54,719 nt of DNA from CAYOVG01 sp964407285 (GTDB lineage Bacteria > Desulfobacterota > Syntrophobacteria > Syntrophobacterales > Syntrophobacteraceae), in assembly GCA_964407285.1 (NCBI GenBank), contig CAYOVG010000007.1:1-54719 (forward strand). The letters are read 5' to 3'. The notes beneath the pieces are model-generated. The model did not search any database and had not been told where the DNA came from. It worked only from the letters and a program-made list of their open reading frames with translations. The position numbers and the translations under genes are program-made. Of this stretch, positions 16,662 through 25,394 are shown one piece after another (the stretch's first letter is position 1; every line of letters begins with the position of its first letter).

Positions 16662-18038
16662 TCACTCACAAACGCCTTCCCACAAACACCGCAGCCTGGC
16701 TTCCGCGGCTGCCTCATCGACGCAGCACCCTCCCGGTATGTATTGGATGCCCGCTCTCCCGGTCAGTTCGTCCTTCAGGATACGCCAGAAGTCAACCACC
16801 ATTACCTGCGACTTTCCATTCAATAAATCATCCGCCGTGAGCAACTTGAAACAAGGATCGGGCGTGGTGATCAGGATGACCTCGGCTTCCCGCAAACATT
16901 CCTCGGCACTGGAAAGAATGAGAGCACGATAGTGCAATTCCTTCAGGGCGGCTTCATTGGCGAGCGGGTCATAAGCAAGCACCCGATAGCCGTTGTCCGC
17001 CAGCGCGCGCGCCAGCATTATTCCCTGGGACTCTTCTACAACATGCGAAAACGGTTTGTACGACAACCCGAGGACCGCCACGGTAGCGCCCTTTTCCACC
17101 TTGCCTTGCAGGTCCTTGACTACTCTGTCGGCAATAGCCCGATTCACCCGGTCCGTGGTTGCCGGAAGATCGTCGGCGGCTCCCAGTTCCCTGGCCAGAA
17201 ACGAGATCGCCACATTGTCCCGGGGAAAGCACGGCCCGCCGTATCCCAATCCTCCGGTCAGGTACTTGCGCCCGATTCTGGTATCCATTCCGCGCGCATT
17301 GCTGACCGCGTCCACATCCCCGCCCGGAATCCTCTCGCACAGGTCCGCAAGCATGTTGGCGAAGGATATCTTCATGGTAACGAAACTGTTCAGGGCGATT
17401 TTCGCCAACTCCGCGTTTTCGAGCGTCATCCGGCGGCACGGCGAATTGCACATGGATATCCGTTCGTCCACCGACTGCAGCATATCTCCGGAACGTCTGT
17501 CAAACTCGCCGATCAGGTAGAAATCGGGATTGAGAAAGTCACGGATAACCGAACCCAAGGCTATGAACTCGGGACTGTAGCATAGACCGAAATCCGGACC
17601 GCAGCGCTTTCCGGATTCGCGCTCCAGGATCGGAAGCAGCCCGTACCGGGTCGATCCGGGCAGCACCGTGCTCGTGAGCACCACCACGTGGTATCCATCC
17701 TTCTTCGCCAGCGCGCGCCCGATTTCCCGAAAGGCAAACGCGGCGTACTGCAGGGAAAAAGCGCCCCGCGCATCGCTCGGCGTGGGTACGATGACAAAAC
17801 TGATATCGCTTTGTACTATTGCTTCCACATGGCTCAAGGTAGCTCGCAAGCGCTCACGGTTTTCCGAGATCATTTCATCGAGCCCGGTTTCCTGCACGGG
17901 AGCGCGTCCGGCATTGATCGCCTCCACTGCCCGACGATCGATATCGACCCCAATTACACTGAACCCCCGACTCGCCATCCCGGCGGCCATGCTCGCTCCC
18001 AACTTACCCAAACCTATGACGGATACGTCTTTGATCAT
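16662..18038 (-). CDS. UDP-glucose 6-dehydrogenase-type nucleotide-sugar dehydrogenase
   Basis: 458 residues. The NAD-binding start VSVIGLGKLGASMAAGMA, the central ENAELAKIALNSFVTMKISFANML helix and the catalytic-cysteine motif GYGGPCFPRD are all intact, as is AVLGLSYKPFSHVVEESQG in the C-terminal domain. It should oxidise a UDP-sugar (UDP-glucose or a relative) to the uronate using two NAD+. It is more like Ugd/TuaD than the second dehydrogenase at 7293-8468. It lies 90 bases upstream of nadE in the same direction. A 107-bp palindromic element lies upstream (18140-18246), so the gene may be transcribed from readthrough or a separate promoter. Confidence 0.92.
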   Translation of the reverse strand: MIKDVSVIGLGKLGASMAAGMASRGFSVIGVDIDRRAVEAINAGRAPVQETGLDEMISENRERLRATLSHVEAIVQSDISFVIVPTPSDARGAFSLQYAAFAFREIGRALAKKDGYHVVVLTSTVLPGSTRYGLLPILERESGKRCGPDFGLCYSPEFIALGSVIRDFLNPDFYLIGEFDRRSGDMLQSVDERISMCNSPCRRMTLENAELAKIALNSFVTMKISFANMLADLCERIPGGDVDAVSNARGMDTRIGRKYLTGGLGYGGPCFPRDNVAISFLARELGAADDLPATTDRVNRAIADRVVKDLQGKVEKGATVAVLGLSYKPFSHVVEESQGIMLARALADNGYRVLAYDPLANEAALKELHYRALILSSAEECLREAEVILITTPDPCFKLLTADDLLNGKSQVMVVDFWRILKDELTGRAGIQYIPGGCCVDEAAAEARLRCLWEGVCE

Positions 18039-18139
18039 GACTATCGATTCTCTCTGCTCAGGAGTTTATATGATGAATCCAAGGAAAGCATCTGTGTCTT
18101 GCCCTCATTAAAAGCCCCGGTCACTGATTCCAAAGCCCG

Positions 18140-18246
18140 CTGGGAGGTTGTCCGCGAACTCGGTTTTCGGCAATTTCGCAATCGTAAATTCCGGTACTTA
18201 CAATGGCAAAAACCGCAAAAAACGGCATTCTCGGACAGCCTCCCAG
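18140..18246. repeat. 107-bp imperfect palindromic element (MITE/REP-like)
   Basis: The two ends are inverted copies of CTGGGAGGTTGTCCG (left) and CGGACAGCCTCCCAG (right, 15 of 17 pairing when extended). Complementarity continues inward through GGTTTTCGGCAATTT against AAAAACCG...CGGCATT. No coding capacity. It sits exactly between the ugd-like gene and the Nudix gene. The structure is typical of small non-autonomous palindromic repeats; whether it is multicopy in the genome cannot be seen here. Confidence 0.65.
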
Positions 18247-18252
18247 AAGCCG

Positions 18253-18849
18253 TTACGGCTGCCGCGGATTCTGCGATGGATTGTCTATCCCCAGTAGAAT
18301 CGCCACTGCTACCCCCAGCGTGGCGACCGCCCCGGAGGCAAGATGCTGCCTCCACTGCTGGGGCAATAACCATTCCGACCGCGCATCCTCGAGGTCGTCC
18401 GATCCCGGTGAGACCGCCGGTTCACAATTTTTCGCGACAAAGACATGCGCTCGCGAACTCCCACGATTTCCGTCCACTGCGAAGGACCCGAGCGCGGTCC
18501 ACTCATTGGATTGAAGGCCGCACTCCTCACGCAGTTCTCGCCGTGCAGAATCCATAGGCGCTTCACCTTCCTCGACATAGCCCGCGGGAAGTCCCAGGTT
18601 AACACAACGCGGTCCGTGCTTGTAGCGCCATAAACCCAGAATCTGCCCTCTTCCGTTCAGGGCCACGATCTCCACATAATCCCGCTGCTCGATTTGATAA
18701 TAGTCTTCAATGATTCTGCCGTCAGGTAGCCGTACGGTCTCGACAAATACCTCGAACCAGGGCTTCGCGGAAAACAAAAGCCTGCGCTTTAGCGTCACCC
18801 ATGCGCTCATGAGAGGCCGATCCGGCCTGTTCCGTCTATCATATTTCAT
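18253..18849 (-). CDS. Nudix hydrolase
   Basis: 198 residues from the ATG at 18849, which overlaps the stop of the upstream methyltransferase gene as ATGA; this decides the start over a longer in-frame option. The Nudix box is complete at residues 90-112: G90, E96, R104-E105, E108-E109, G111. The sequence ahead of it (IVALNGRGQILGLWRYKHGP) matches the beta-strands of NDP-sugar or ADP-ribose pyrophosphatases. Its stop lies just left of the palindromic element at 18140-18246. Translational coupling to a methyltransferase of the glycan cluster argues for a role in nucleotide or nucleotide-sugar housekeeping in that pathway; the substrate is unknown. Confidence 0.88.
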   Translation of the reverse strand: MKYDRRNRPDRPLMSAWVTLKRRLLFSAKPWFEVFVETVRLPDGRIIEDYYQIEQRDYVEIVALNGRGQILGLWRYKHGPRCVNLGLPAGYVEEGEAPMDSARRELREECGLQSNEWTALGSFAVDGNRGSSRAHVFVAKNCEPAVSPGSDDLEDARSEWLLPQQWRQHLASGAVATLGVAVAILLGIDNPSQNPRQP

Positions 18850-20459
18850 GCTCCGCCTTCCCGGCCAGGGAAAGGATAAATAAACGGCCCACTGCCGGCC
18901 GTATTCAGACTGAAGTAGGCCCAATACCCGGAGGTCCTGAATAGACTTGTTTCATCTTGGCCGAATAGATTGCTCATTTCGGCAATCTGGTCCCGGGAAA
19001 AATCCTCGGTGAGGGAGTGATCGGATGTAAATAACTCTACGCGATTCCTCGACAGAAAATCCACTAGTGGAGCCATAAGCGACGCTGCGCCGCAGTAGTG
19101 GCCGAAATGTGCCGTATCTTGACTAATCGTTCCCGCTCTCCACCATACATCCCCTGAGTATGCACAGGAATCGCCGGAAACATGCCTGTTATCGAAGATA
19201 TTATGAACGATCACCAAATGCGTGCGATCACCGACCAAGGGCAAGACCTTACCAAGTAGACAAATCTGGCCGTTAAGGCTTTGGTCGTTCCAATACAAAA
19301 GAACCCGTTGTCTTTTATCGACAATGCTCTCGAGAGCAGCAGGGGACAGTTCGTCATGGTATGAATCGAGAGGATCGAACCAACTCTCCGGCATAACACT
19401 CCGCAACCGGGGCTCTACTTCATCCCGCCATGTCATCGATGGATTGACGCTGACTACCTTGCATGACGTCGCCAAAGTCGATGAATGCGTGGCTTGGGTT
19501 AATGCACATGTCGCATGACCGGCGCCTTCCCCTACCACCAGAATCAGATCAGGCCTAAAACTCCAGACGACGGATATTATCTGTCCATACTGGCAAGGAT
19601 GTAGATGACTCTCATATCCGACCGCTTCACGAATACGTTTGACTTCTTCCTGCACATCGGCAAGCATCAGTCTGTAGTCCCAATAACTTTTGGATACCAA
19701 CTTTCCATCGACTATAGATGATGTCATATCATCGTGTGCAACGGGTAAGGAATATGCAGGGAATAATCTGCTGCCGCCGGGCTTCTCAAATTCCTTCACC
19801 ACGTCGTCAATTATCCGCACCCGCATTCCCATCTCGTCGGGGATACTCTTTCTTACCACGAGATTTCTCCCATCGCAAGCACACGCGTACCTGTAATCGG
19901 ACATCCTCAACCAGGATAGTAGTTCAAGTATCTTACGGTCACTCAAGGCCGCTTCAGGGATGCGTTCAAAATCAAGTATCAACCAGGGATCGAACCGTGA
20001 TAGAGTATTTCCGGCTTTTTCAAGAGCGTCATAACCAAACGCATCCATATTGAACCGAATACAGTCAAGCCTGGCGAATACTTCATCTTCAACAAATTCG
20101 TCAACTCCGATGTACTTATCATGTATTCCTGGTCGGTCTTGCGAATGCAGAGCCAGGTATGTACGAACATTATCTATTCCATGATGAGCAAGATTGCGGC
20201 GAAGCACTTCCAATTCCGGAGAATCTTCCAGGGCGTAAGTCAAACCCTCGAAAGCCAGTTGTGCAAAGATAAGGGAATAGTGGCCGATATCGGCGCCGTA
20301 GTCGAGAATTACCCAATCCCTTGCCACATTTTGGATTAGCCATCTCTTCAACTCCATACCGCAATGAGTATAATAGCTGCTGAATTCACTCCGGGACGAT
20401 TCAAGGCTTATGGAGTTGCGATTCGGCATCTCTGTATATGTCAATAGCGATTTGTCCAT
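18846..20459 (-). CDS. FkbM-type methyltransferase fused to a CmcI/methyltransferase-like domain
   Basis: 537 residues. Residues 30-250 look like an FkbM methyltransferase: WVILDYGADIGHYSLIFA (SAM motif), YALEDSPELEVLRRNL, then IRFNMDAFGYDALEKAGNTL, where FkbM proteins usually have the KxDxEGxE segment. Residues 265-530 are a third copy of the domain found twice in the 755-residue protein, here with PDLILVVGEGAGHAT as motif I (the acidic residue of ELG is lost) and VLLYWNDQSL. It closes with YFSLN. FkbM enzymes O-methylate sugars, so methylation of a surface glycan is likely. The C-terminal copy may have become a binding domain. It overlaps the downstream Nudix gene by four bases. Confidence 0.85.
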   Translation of the reverse strand: MDKSLLTYTEMPNRNSISLESSRSEFSSYYTHCGMELKRWLIQNVARDWVILDYGADIGHYSLIFAQLAFEGLTYALEDSPELEVLRRNLAHHGIDNVRTYLALHSQDRPGIHDKYIGVDEFVEDEVFARLDCIRFNMDAFGYDALEKAGNTLSRFDPWLILDFERIPEAALSDRKILELLSWLRMSDYRYACACDGRNLVVRKSIPDEMGMRVRIIDDVVKEFEKPGGSRLFPAYSLPVAHDDMTSSIVDGKLVSKSYWDYRLMLADVQEEVKRIREAVGYESHLHPCQYGQIISVVWSFRPDLILVVGEGAGHATCALTQATHSSTLATSCKVVSVNPSMTWRDEVEPRLRSVMPESWFDPLDSYHDELSPAALESIVDKRQRVLLYWNDQSLNGQICLLGKVLPLVGDRTHLVIVHNIFDNRHVSGDSCAYSGDVWWRAGTISQDTAHFGHYCGAASLMAPLVDFLSRNRVELFTSDHSLTEDFSRDQIAEMSNLFGQDETSLFRTSGYWAYFSLNTAGSGPFIYPFPGREGGA

Positions 20460-20601
20460 TCCTATTCCAAATTAGCTCCGACAGAAAAAACACTGCTTTT
20501 CTGAAGCACCTGGTGATTAAAGAACAAGAAGAATAATCCTGAAACGCTTTTCCACTATTTTCAAAGCAGGAATGACGAAAGACCCCGATCTACCGTACGC
20601 C

Positions 20602-21348
20602 CTATTTTCGAATGCCTAACAGCAGCATGCTTGGATCTATCCAAACCAGCATCTTCATGTCGGAGCCTAAGTGATCAAGGCTATCAGTAATGGCTTTGGT
20701 TACCTCATGCACGGTTTCCGAAGCAGCCATGACGTCCGGATCAGAACAGAAGTCGTGCCATAAGATCATGCCTCCACTTCTGACAAGCTGAAGAGCTTTC
20801 CTTGTATCACTCATGACAATATCCCGTTTGTGGCCTCCGTCTATCAAACATGAGTCGAAGAAGCCTTCAGGATAATTGGAAATATCCCATTTCCTGGAAT
20901 CCGCATAAATTTGACACACGCGGTGTCCTAACTGGCGCCCCAGGTAATGCCGGCCGATAAACCCAAGCCGGTCAGTCCGGTATTGAGACTGTTCCGGAAT
21001 TCCCACCCGTTTCCCCCATCTCTGCAAAGAGGCTATTTCTCGACCATAATTGCCGTAGGCGCTGTCTTCTTCATTCTCTCCCTCTCCAAAAGGAAGATTG
21101 ATCGTCCAAACCGTTGCGGAACATTCTTCCAGGCACAGTACCGTGCCAAAACCCTGCCATGTGCCGAATTCAAGGTGACGTCTGGGTTGAAAGTTGCGGA
21201 ATAAATATCGAAGAATCGGTGCGTCGTCGAACTCCATTTTCCAATTATCTGGAAAGCGTTGTCTGCATGTTTGAGAGATCGCTAACTGGCGTTCAAATCC
21301 AAGCCGTTTACCCAATCGATCAACAGTAACACGCTCGATACTTATCAT
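20602..21348 (-). CDS. Class I SAM-dependent methyltransferase (Methyltransf_24-like)
   Basis: 248 residues. RHLEFGTWQGFGTVLCLEEC is the SAM-binding motif I; FFDSCLIDGGHKRDIVMSDT with LIDGGH is the conserved acidic/histidine motif of Methyltransf_24 and CmcI relatives; GGMILWHDFC is the post-II strand. These residues are all intact here, unlike in the multi-domain neighbours, so this one is probably an active enzyme. Its natural substrate is probably a sugar of the exported polymer. It is flanked by 140 bases on the left and 270 on the right, so it may be a separate transcription unit or part of a loose operon. Composition is near the window mean. Confidence 0.85.
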   Translation of the reverse strand: MISIERVTVDRLGKRLGFERQLAISQTCRQRFPDNWKMEFDDAPILRYLFRNFQPRRHLEFGTWQGFGTVLCLEECSATVWTINLPFGEGENEEDSAYGNYGREIASLQRWGKRVGIPEQSQYRTDRLGFIGRHYLGRQLGHRVCQIYADSRKWDISNYPEGFFDSCLIDGGHKRDIVMSDTRKALQLVRSGGMILWHDFCSDPDVMAASETVHEVTKAITDSLDHLGSDMKMLVWIDPSMLLLGIRK

Positions 21349-21617
21349 TGCAACCTATTCTAACCCCTTCTGATGGCCAAATTTCTTAGCTTAGAGCAAT
21401 AGTGTTGTACATTTTCTTCAACTGCATTCCATATAGATTTTCTCTACAAAAGCAAGACTGAGTATATAGGCAAATCAAATCTTCGAAATCCACATGAGTA
21501 TCCTGGGTCAGAGGCAAATGGCGTTTCTTCCGGCCGGAGGGTCCCATTCTTTCCATTGATCGCCCTTTGCATCTATCATGAAGCTTAATCATGTTCAGAC
21601 AAGCAACAAAAAACCAA

Positions 21618-23525
21618 TCAAATAGCAGGAAAAATGAGTGATCTTTCTCTAGCGGTATTAAGACTGAAATAGCCCCAAGATCCAAAGGAACTGAACAAAC
21701 TGGTTTCATCATTACCAAAAAGATCCCACATTTCAGCGAAGTGATACTCCTTAAACATCTCGGCATAACTGCGATCAGCTAAATACATTTCCGTACCACT
21801 GCGTGAAATAAAATCCAAGAGAGGCACTACAAGACTGGCCATTCCGTAGTAATGCTCAAAATGCGCAAAATCTTGAGTTATTTGCCCTTCCTGCCACCAG
21901 ACTCTATCCCCATACTGATATTGCTCGTGAGCAAGATGGCGGTTATGATAAAGACTATGCACGATAACTAAATGCTGTTTACTTTCTATTAGGGGTATAA
22001 CCTTTCCTAATAAGTATGTGAGAGCATCTAGCTTTTGATCATTCCAGTACAGCAAGACACGGTGACTGTTATCGAGAAGGAGTTCCAATTCTGCCATAGA
22101 TGGTGGATAGTAATGCGATACCCTCACAGGCTTGAACCAGCTTTCCGATAGAAGTTTCCACAATCGAGGCTCCACCTCATCACGCCAAGTCAATGAGGAA
22201 TTTACACTAATTACAGAGCATGACCTTTCCCCAGTAAGTATGTGAGCCGCTTGAGTGAAGGCACACGTCGCATGACCAACCTCCGCACCAAACACCAAAA
22301 TAAGGTCAGGCTTAAAAATCAGAGCCATCGCAATCAACTGCCCATACTGGTAAGGAAGTAAGTGGCTCTCATACCCTACTGCTTTATGCAAAAATTTAAC
22401 CTTTTCTTGCACTTCCGCCAATACCTGCCTATTCTCCCAATAGGCCTTTGCCGCCATCAGCCCATCAACCGGTATTCTCTCTTGTTTCTTTGACTGGGCG
22501 GATGAGGGATTCGATAATGAACAGCCACACCATACTGCCTCAGAAGCATGTAACAGTCCAGGTTCAGTATTATTCGCATGAATCGCAAAAAACTGCGTAC
22601 ACTGCCCATAAGCCGACATTTCAAATTCCCAGAGCTTTATTCCTTTGTAAACATCCCACAATTGGATAAGATTCATATCGCTCAACGAAAATAGATACAG
22701 ATCCCCTTCAACCCATTCACAATCGTGAAGCCATTTACTTTCAACTGAAAAGCGACGAAGAATTCTTCCATTCCAGTCCATCTCAATAAGCAAACCGGTG
22801 CAACTATCAGTAAAGTAGAACCCATTCAAACCTGGACGGGTACGCGCACCGTGACACCCAATAAATCCCGAAGTAATTTCCCTATATGTATCATCCCAGC
22901 TAAATAAACCGATAGCGCCAGGTATCAACGCCGACACCAGGTAGCCTTTCTCACATTCACAAGCAGAATTCATATGAGTAAGCTGTATATCGTTATGAAT
23001 ATAGTGTTGTCGGAGATCATCTTCAAGCTTCAGATCATAGTTATGTCCATAAATTTCCTCAGGCATACGCAACACCTTAGTTAGCTCGCCCATTTCCTCA
23101 TTAAACACGAGTATTGCATCACTACCGCTGCATGATACGATAAATTGTCCATACGAGGCAGGATAGACCGTATGCCCACCAGAAAACCAAGGATGACTAA
23201 TTTGATGTGTAGCTCCTGTCTGAAGATTAGTTAGCTCAAGAAAATTAGTTCCGCAAATGACTAAAATACTTCCCCTTATAAAAGCATTCTGAGCTTTGTA
23301 ATTTTTCCTTAAGAACCCTCGTAAAGTAAGAGGTTCATTTGCAAAGATATCTAGCTCCCAGATTGTGATATTACCTACATAGCTTGGTAGATACTCATGA
23401 CTAAGTGACTCTAAAGGAGGCAAACATTCAAGACGATCTTTAGAGGCATACCTACGTGTCAAATAATTCAAAGAGCATTTATCAAAATCAACCTCTCTGG
23501 AAGTATGAGACAGGCAAACATACAT
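21618..23525 (-). CDS. Beta-propeller-like protein fused to the methyltransferase-like domain
   Basis: 635 residues from the ATG at 23525, chosen because GGAG lies ten bases upstream. Residues 1-350 contain repeated beta-strand blades (GNITIWELDIF, GSILVICGTNFLELTNL, GQFIVSCSGSDAILVF and GDLYLFSLSDMNLIQLWDV), which suggests a six- or seven-bladed propeller. Residues 365-630 are the fourth copy of the cluster's repeated domain, closest to the copy in the 537-residue protein (SYESHLLPYQYGQ-type segment, TWRDEVEPRLW, VLLYWNDQKL). Motif I reads PDLILVFGAEVGHAT, so SAM binding is doubtful. It lies immediately downstream of wzt in AT-rich DNA. A glycan-binding or scaffold role is possible; no function is established. 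Confidence 0.8.
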   Translation of the reverse strand: MYVCLSHTSREVDFDKCSLNYLTRRYASKDRLECLPPLESLSHEYLPSYVGNITIWELDIFANEPLTLRGFLRKNYKAQNAFIRGSILVICGTNFLELTNLQTGATHQISHPWFSGGHTVYPASYGQFIVSCSGSDAILVFNEEMGELTKVLRMPEEIYGHNYDLKLEDDLRQHYIHNDIQLTHMNSACECEKGYLVSALIPGAIGLFSWDDTYREITSGFIGCHGARTRPGLNGFYFTDSCTGLLIEMDWNGRILRRFSVESKWLHDCEWVEGDLYLFSLSDMNLIQLWDVYKGIKLWEFEMSAYGQCTQFFAIHANNTEPGLLHASEAVWCGCSLSNPSSAQSKKQERIPVDGLMAAKAYWENRQVLAEVQEKVKFLHKAVGYESHLLPYQYGQLIAMALIFKPDLILVFGAEVGHATCAFTQAAHILTGERSCSVISVNSSLTWRDEVEPRLWKLLSESWFKPVRVSHYYPPSMAELELLLDNSHRVLLYWNDQKLDALTYLLGKVIPLIESKQHLVIVHSLYHNRHLAHEQYQYGDRVWWQEGQITQDFAHFEHYYGMASLVVPLLDFISRSGTEMYLADRSYAEMFKEYHFAEMWDLFGNDETSLFSSFGSWGYFSLNTARERSLIFPAI

Positions 23526-23767
23526 GCTTACAATCTCCCCACCACTATTTATTTTATGCACTTCTGACGATCATGAATCATAGATGAGAAGCACTACAAA
23601 GGCACTATATAAATAACATTCCTCCGGTCGATGGAATCCAGATCATCTTCTGGTCAGAACACTTCCATCACCTAACGCTCTGTCTATTTCTACCTTATAA
23701 TGCATACTACGTGCTCTAGCTCTTTCACTTATTCCAGAAAACTTAGACAACACAGAAGCATTTGGTT

Positions 23768-25387
23768 TTACTCTTTTTCTCTGTTATATTTTACCAGTTT
23801 ACTTCTTTCAGCATGTAAGTGAACAGGGCCAACTAACTCAAAAGAGCTAAATGAATTCACCTCAATAAAAGCCGCAGTTTCGATCACATCGTAAATTATT
23901 GCCTGCCCAAAATCATAGTATTCATTTTGAAAAGCTTTACCGTCTTTAAACCCAAAAATTCCCGTTCTTATTATATATTTCCCCTTACTTAGAGGTAAAC
24001 GAATATTTGCGGTGAAATAGGCTAGCTCACCATCTCTTAGGGTCAAATGTTGTGTACACTTCAGGTCGTTAAATGAAAGCAAGAATTCATCTCTAATATT
24101 TCTTATTCTGATACCCAGAACATAATCAGAGTCTATCGATCGAATCGCCTCTATTAAATAATGACATATAATTTGCTCATTATAGTCGAATGTCAACTTA
24201 ATCTTCCCATCCATATCAGTGAGAAGAAAATTCCTTATTATAATGTCCCCAGTTCCAAATCGGCTTTCGTCCGCGAGTAACTCAAATCTCCGATTCGGCT
24301 CGAACATATTGGGAGGTATAGGTAATCCATTTTTTACTTCCTCATGAAATCTGTCTCTATATAAAGCACCAGTAGCAGCAGCTTCGCAACCATTAGTCTC
24401 TATAATGTCCATCTCAAACCTACCTGCTGGCAGCATACCACCTGAGGATGCTCCATCAGTCTGCTCCTCCGTGTCGTTGGATAGTCTCTCCTTTACATAT
24501 TTTGGCTGCTCCAGCACAACACCCTGCTTGCGCCAACACGCTTTTTCATAGTTCTTACAAACTTCTTTTGCAGAACCCCACATCTCAATCTTTCCATCTT
24601 CCAACCACAGTGCGCGCCGGCAAATGGATCGCACTGTGCCGACATCATGAGACGTAAAGAGGATCGTCACTCCTGAATCGATAAGCTTTCGCAACCGGGC
24701 GAAGCACTTGGCCTGAAACGGCGCGTCGCCCACCGCGAGAATCTCGTCGACGATCATGATCTGGGGTTCCACGCAGACGTTGACCGCGAAGGCGAGCCGC
24801 ATCACCATCCCGCTCGAATACGTCTTCAACGGCTGGTGAATGAACTCGCCGATATCGGCAAAGGACAGGATCTCGTCGAGCCGGTCTTCCATTTGCGCCC
24901 TGGAGAACCCCATGATGGCGCCGTTGAAAAAAATGTTCTCCAGGCCGGTCAATTCCATGTTGAATCCCGTTCCCAGTTCGAGCAGAGCTGAAATATGTCC
25001 GTTTACGGCTATGTTTCCGCTCGAAGGGGTGAGCACGCCCGTGATGATCTTCAGGAGCGTGGACTTGCCCGCTCCGTTCGATCCCACAATCCCGACGGAC
25101 TCCCCCTGTTCGACGATGAAACTCACATCTTTCAGCGCGTAGAACAGGCGATGATACACCTTGTGGAACGGATGCAAGGCTTCCTTAAGCCTGTCCACGG
25201 GCCGATCGTAGAGCTTGTAGGCCTTGGAAAGGTTTTCAACCACGATGCTGCAGGCTGTTTCCGGCGAACGGCTCTCCCCCTCGCCGGAAACCGGGTCTTC
25301 CGGAACAGCGGGCTGCGCCGCGGGGTTGCGGGACTCCGGCGCACCCCCCCCGTCCATCTCCCGCATCTCGACTCTCTCCGATGTCAT
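23768..25387 (-). CDS. wzt: O-antigen ABC transporter ATP-binding protein with C-terminal glycan-binding domain (Wzt type)
   Basis: 539 residues. After a low-complexity N-terminal extension of about 45 residues comes the ABC domain: Walker A GSNGAGKST (102-110), signature TYSSGM, Walker B MIVDEILAVGD, with the H-loop FTSHD. The last 220 residues form a separate beta-rich domain of the Wzt_C type that in E. coli O9a reads the modified non-reducing end of the O-antigen. With the permease upstream it powers export of lipid-linked polymer across the inner membrane. The ATG at 25387 follows the epimerase stop by seven bases with AAGG between. DNA for the ABC domain is GC-rich while the C-terminal half is AT-rich, with the change near 24600. 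Confidence 0.93.
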   Translation of the reverse strand: MTSERVEMREMDGGGAPESRNPAAQPAVPEDPVSGEGESRSPETACSIVVENLSKAYKLYDRPVDRLKEALHPFHKVYHRLFYALKDVSFIVEQGESVGIVGSNGAGKSTLLKIITGVLTPSSGNIAVNGHISALLELGTGFNMELTGLENIFFNGAIMGFSRAQMEDRLDEILSFADIGEFIHQPLKTYSSGMVMRLAFAVNVCVEPQIMIVDEILAVGDAPFQAKCFARLRKLIDSGVTILFTSHDVGTVRSICRRALWLEDGKIEMWGSAKEVCKNYEKACWRKQGVVLEQPKYVKERLSNDTEEQTDGASSGGMLPAGRFEMDIIETNGCEAAATGALYRDRFHEEVKNGLPIPPNMFEPNRRFELLADESRFGTGDIIIRNFLLTDMDGKIKLTFDYNEQIICHYLIEAIRSIDSDYVLGIRIRNIRDEFLLSFNDLKCTQHLTLRDGELAYFTANIRLPLSKGKYIIRTGIFGFKDGKAFQNEYYDFGQAIIYDVIETAAFIEVNSFSSFELVGPVHLHAERSKLVKYNREKE

Positions 25388-25394
25388 GGCCTTA

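Noticed and set aside
21386..21617. A minus-strand reading frame between the two methyltransferase-type genes
   Set aside because: It overlaps the end of the propeller fusion in another frame; the rest has no motif.
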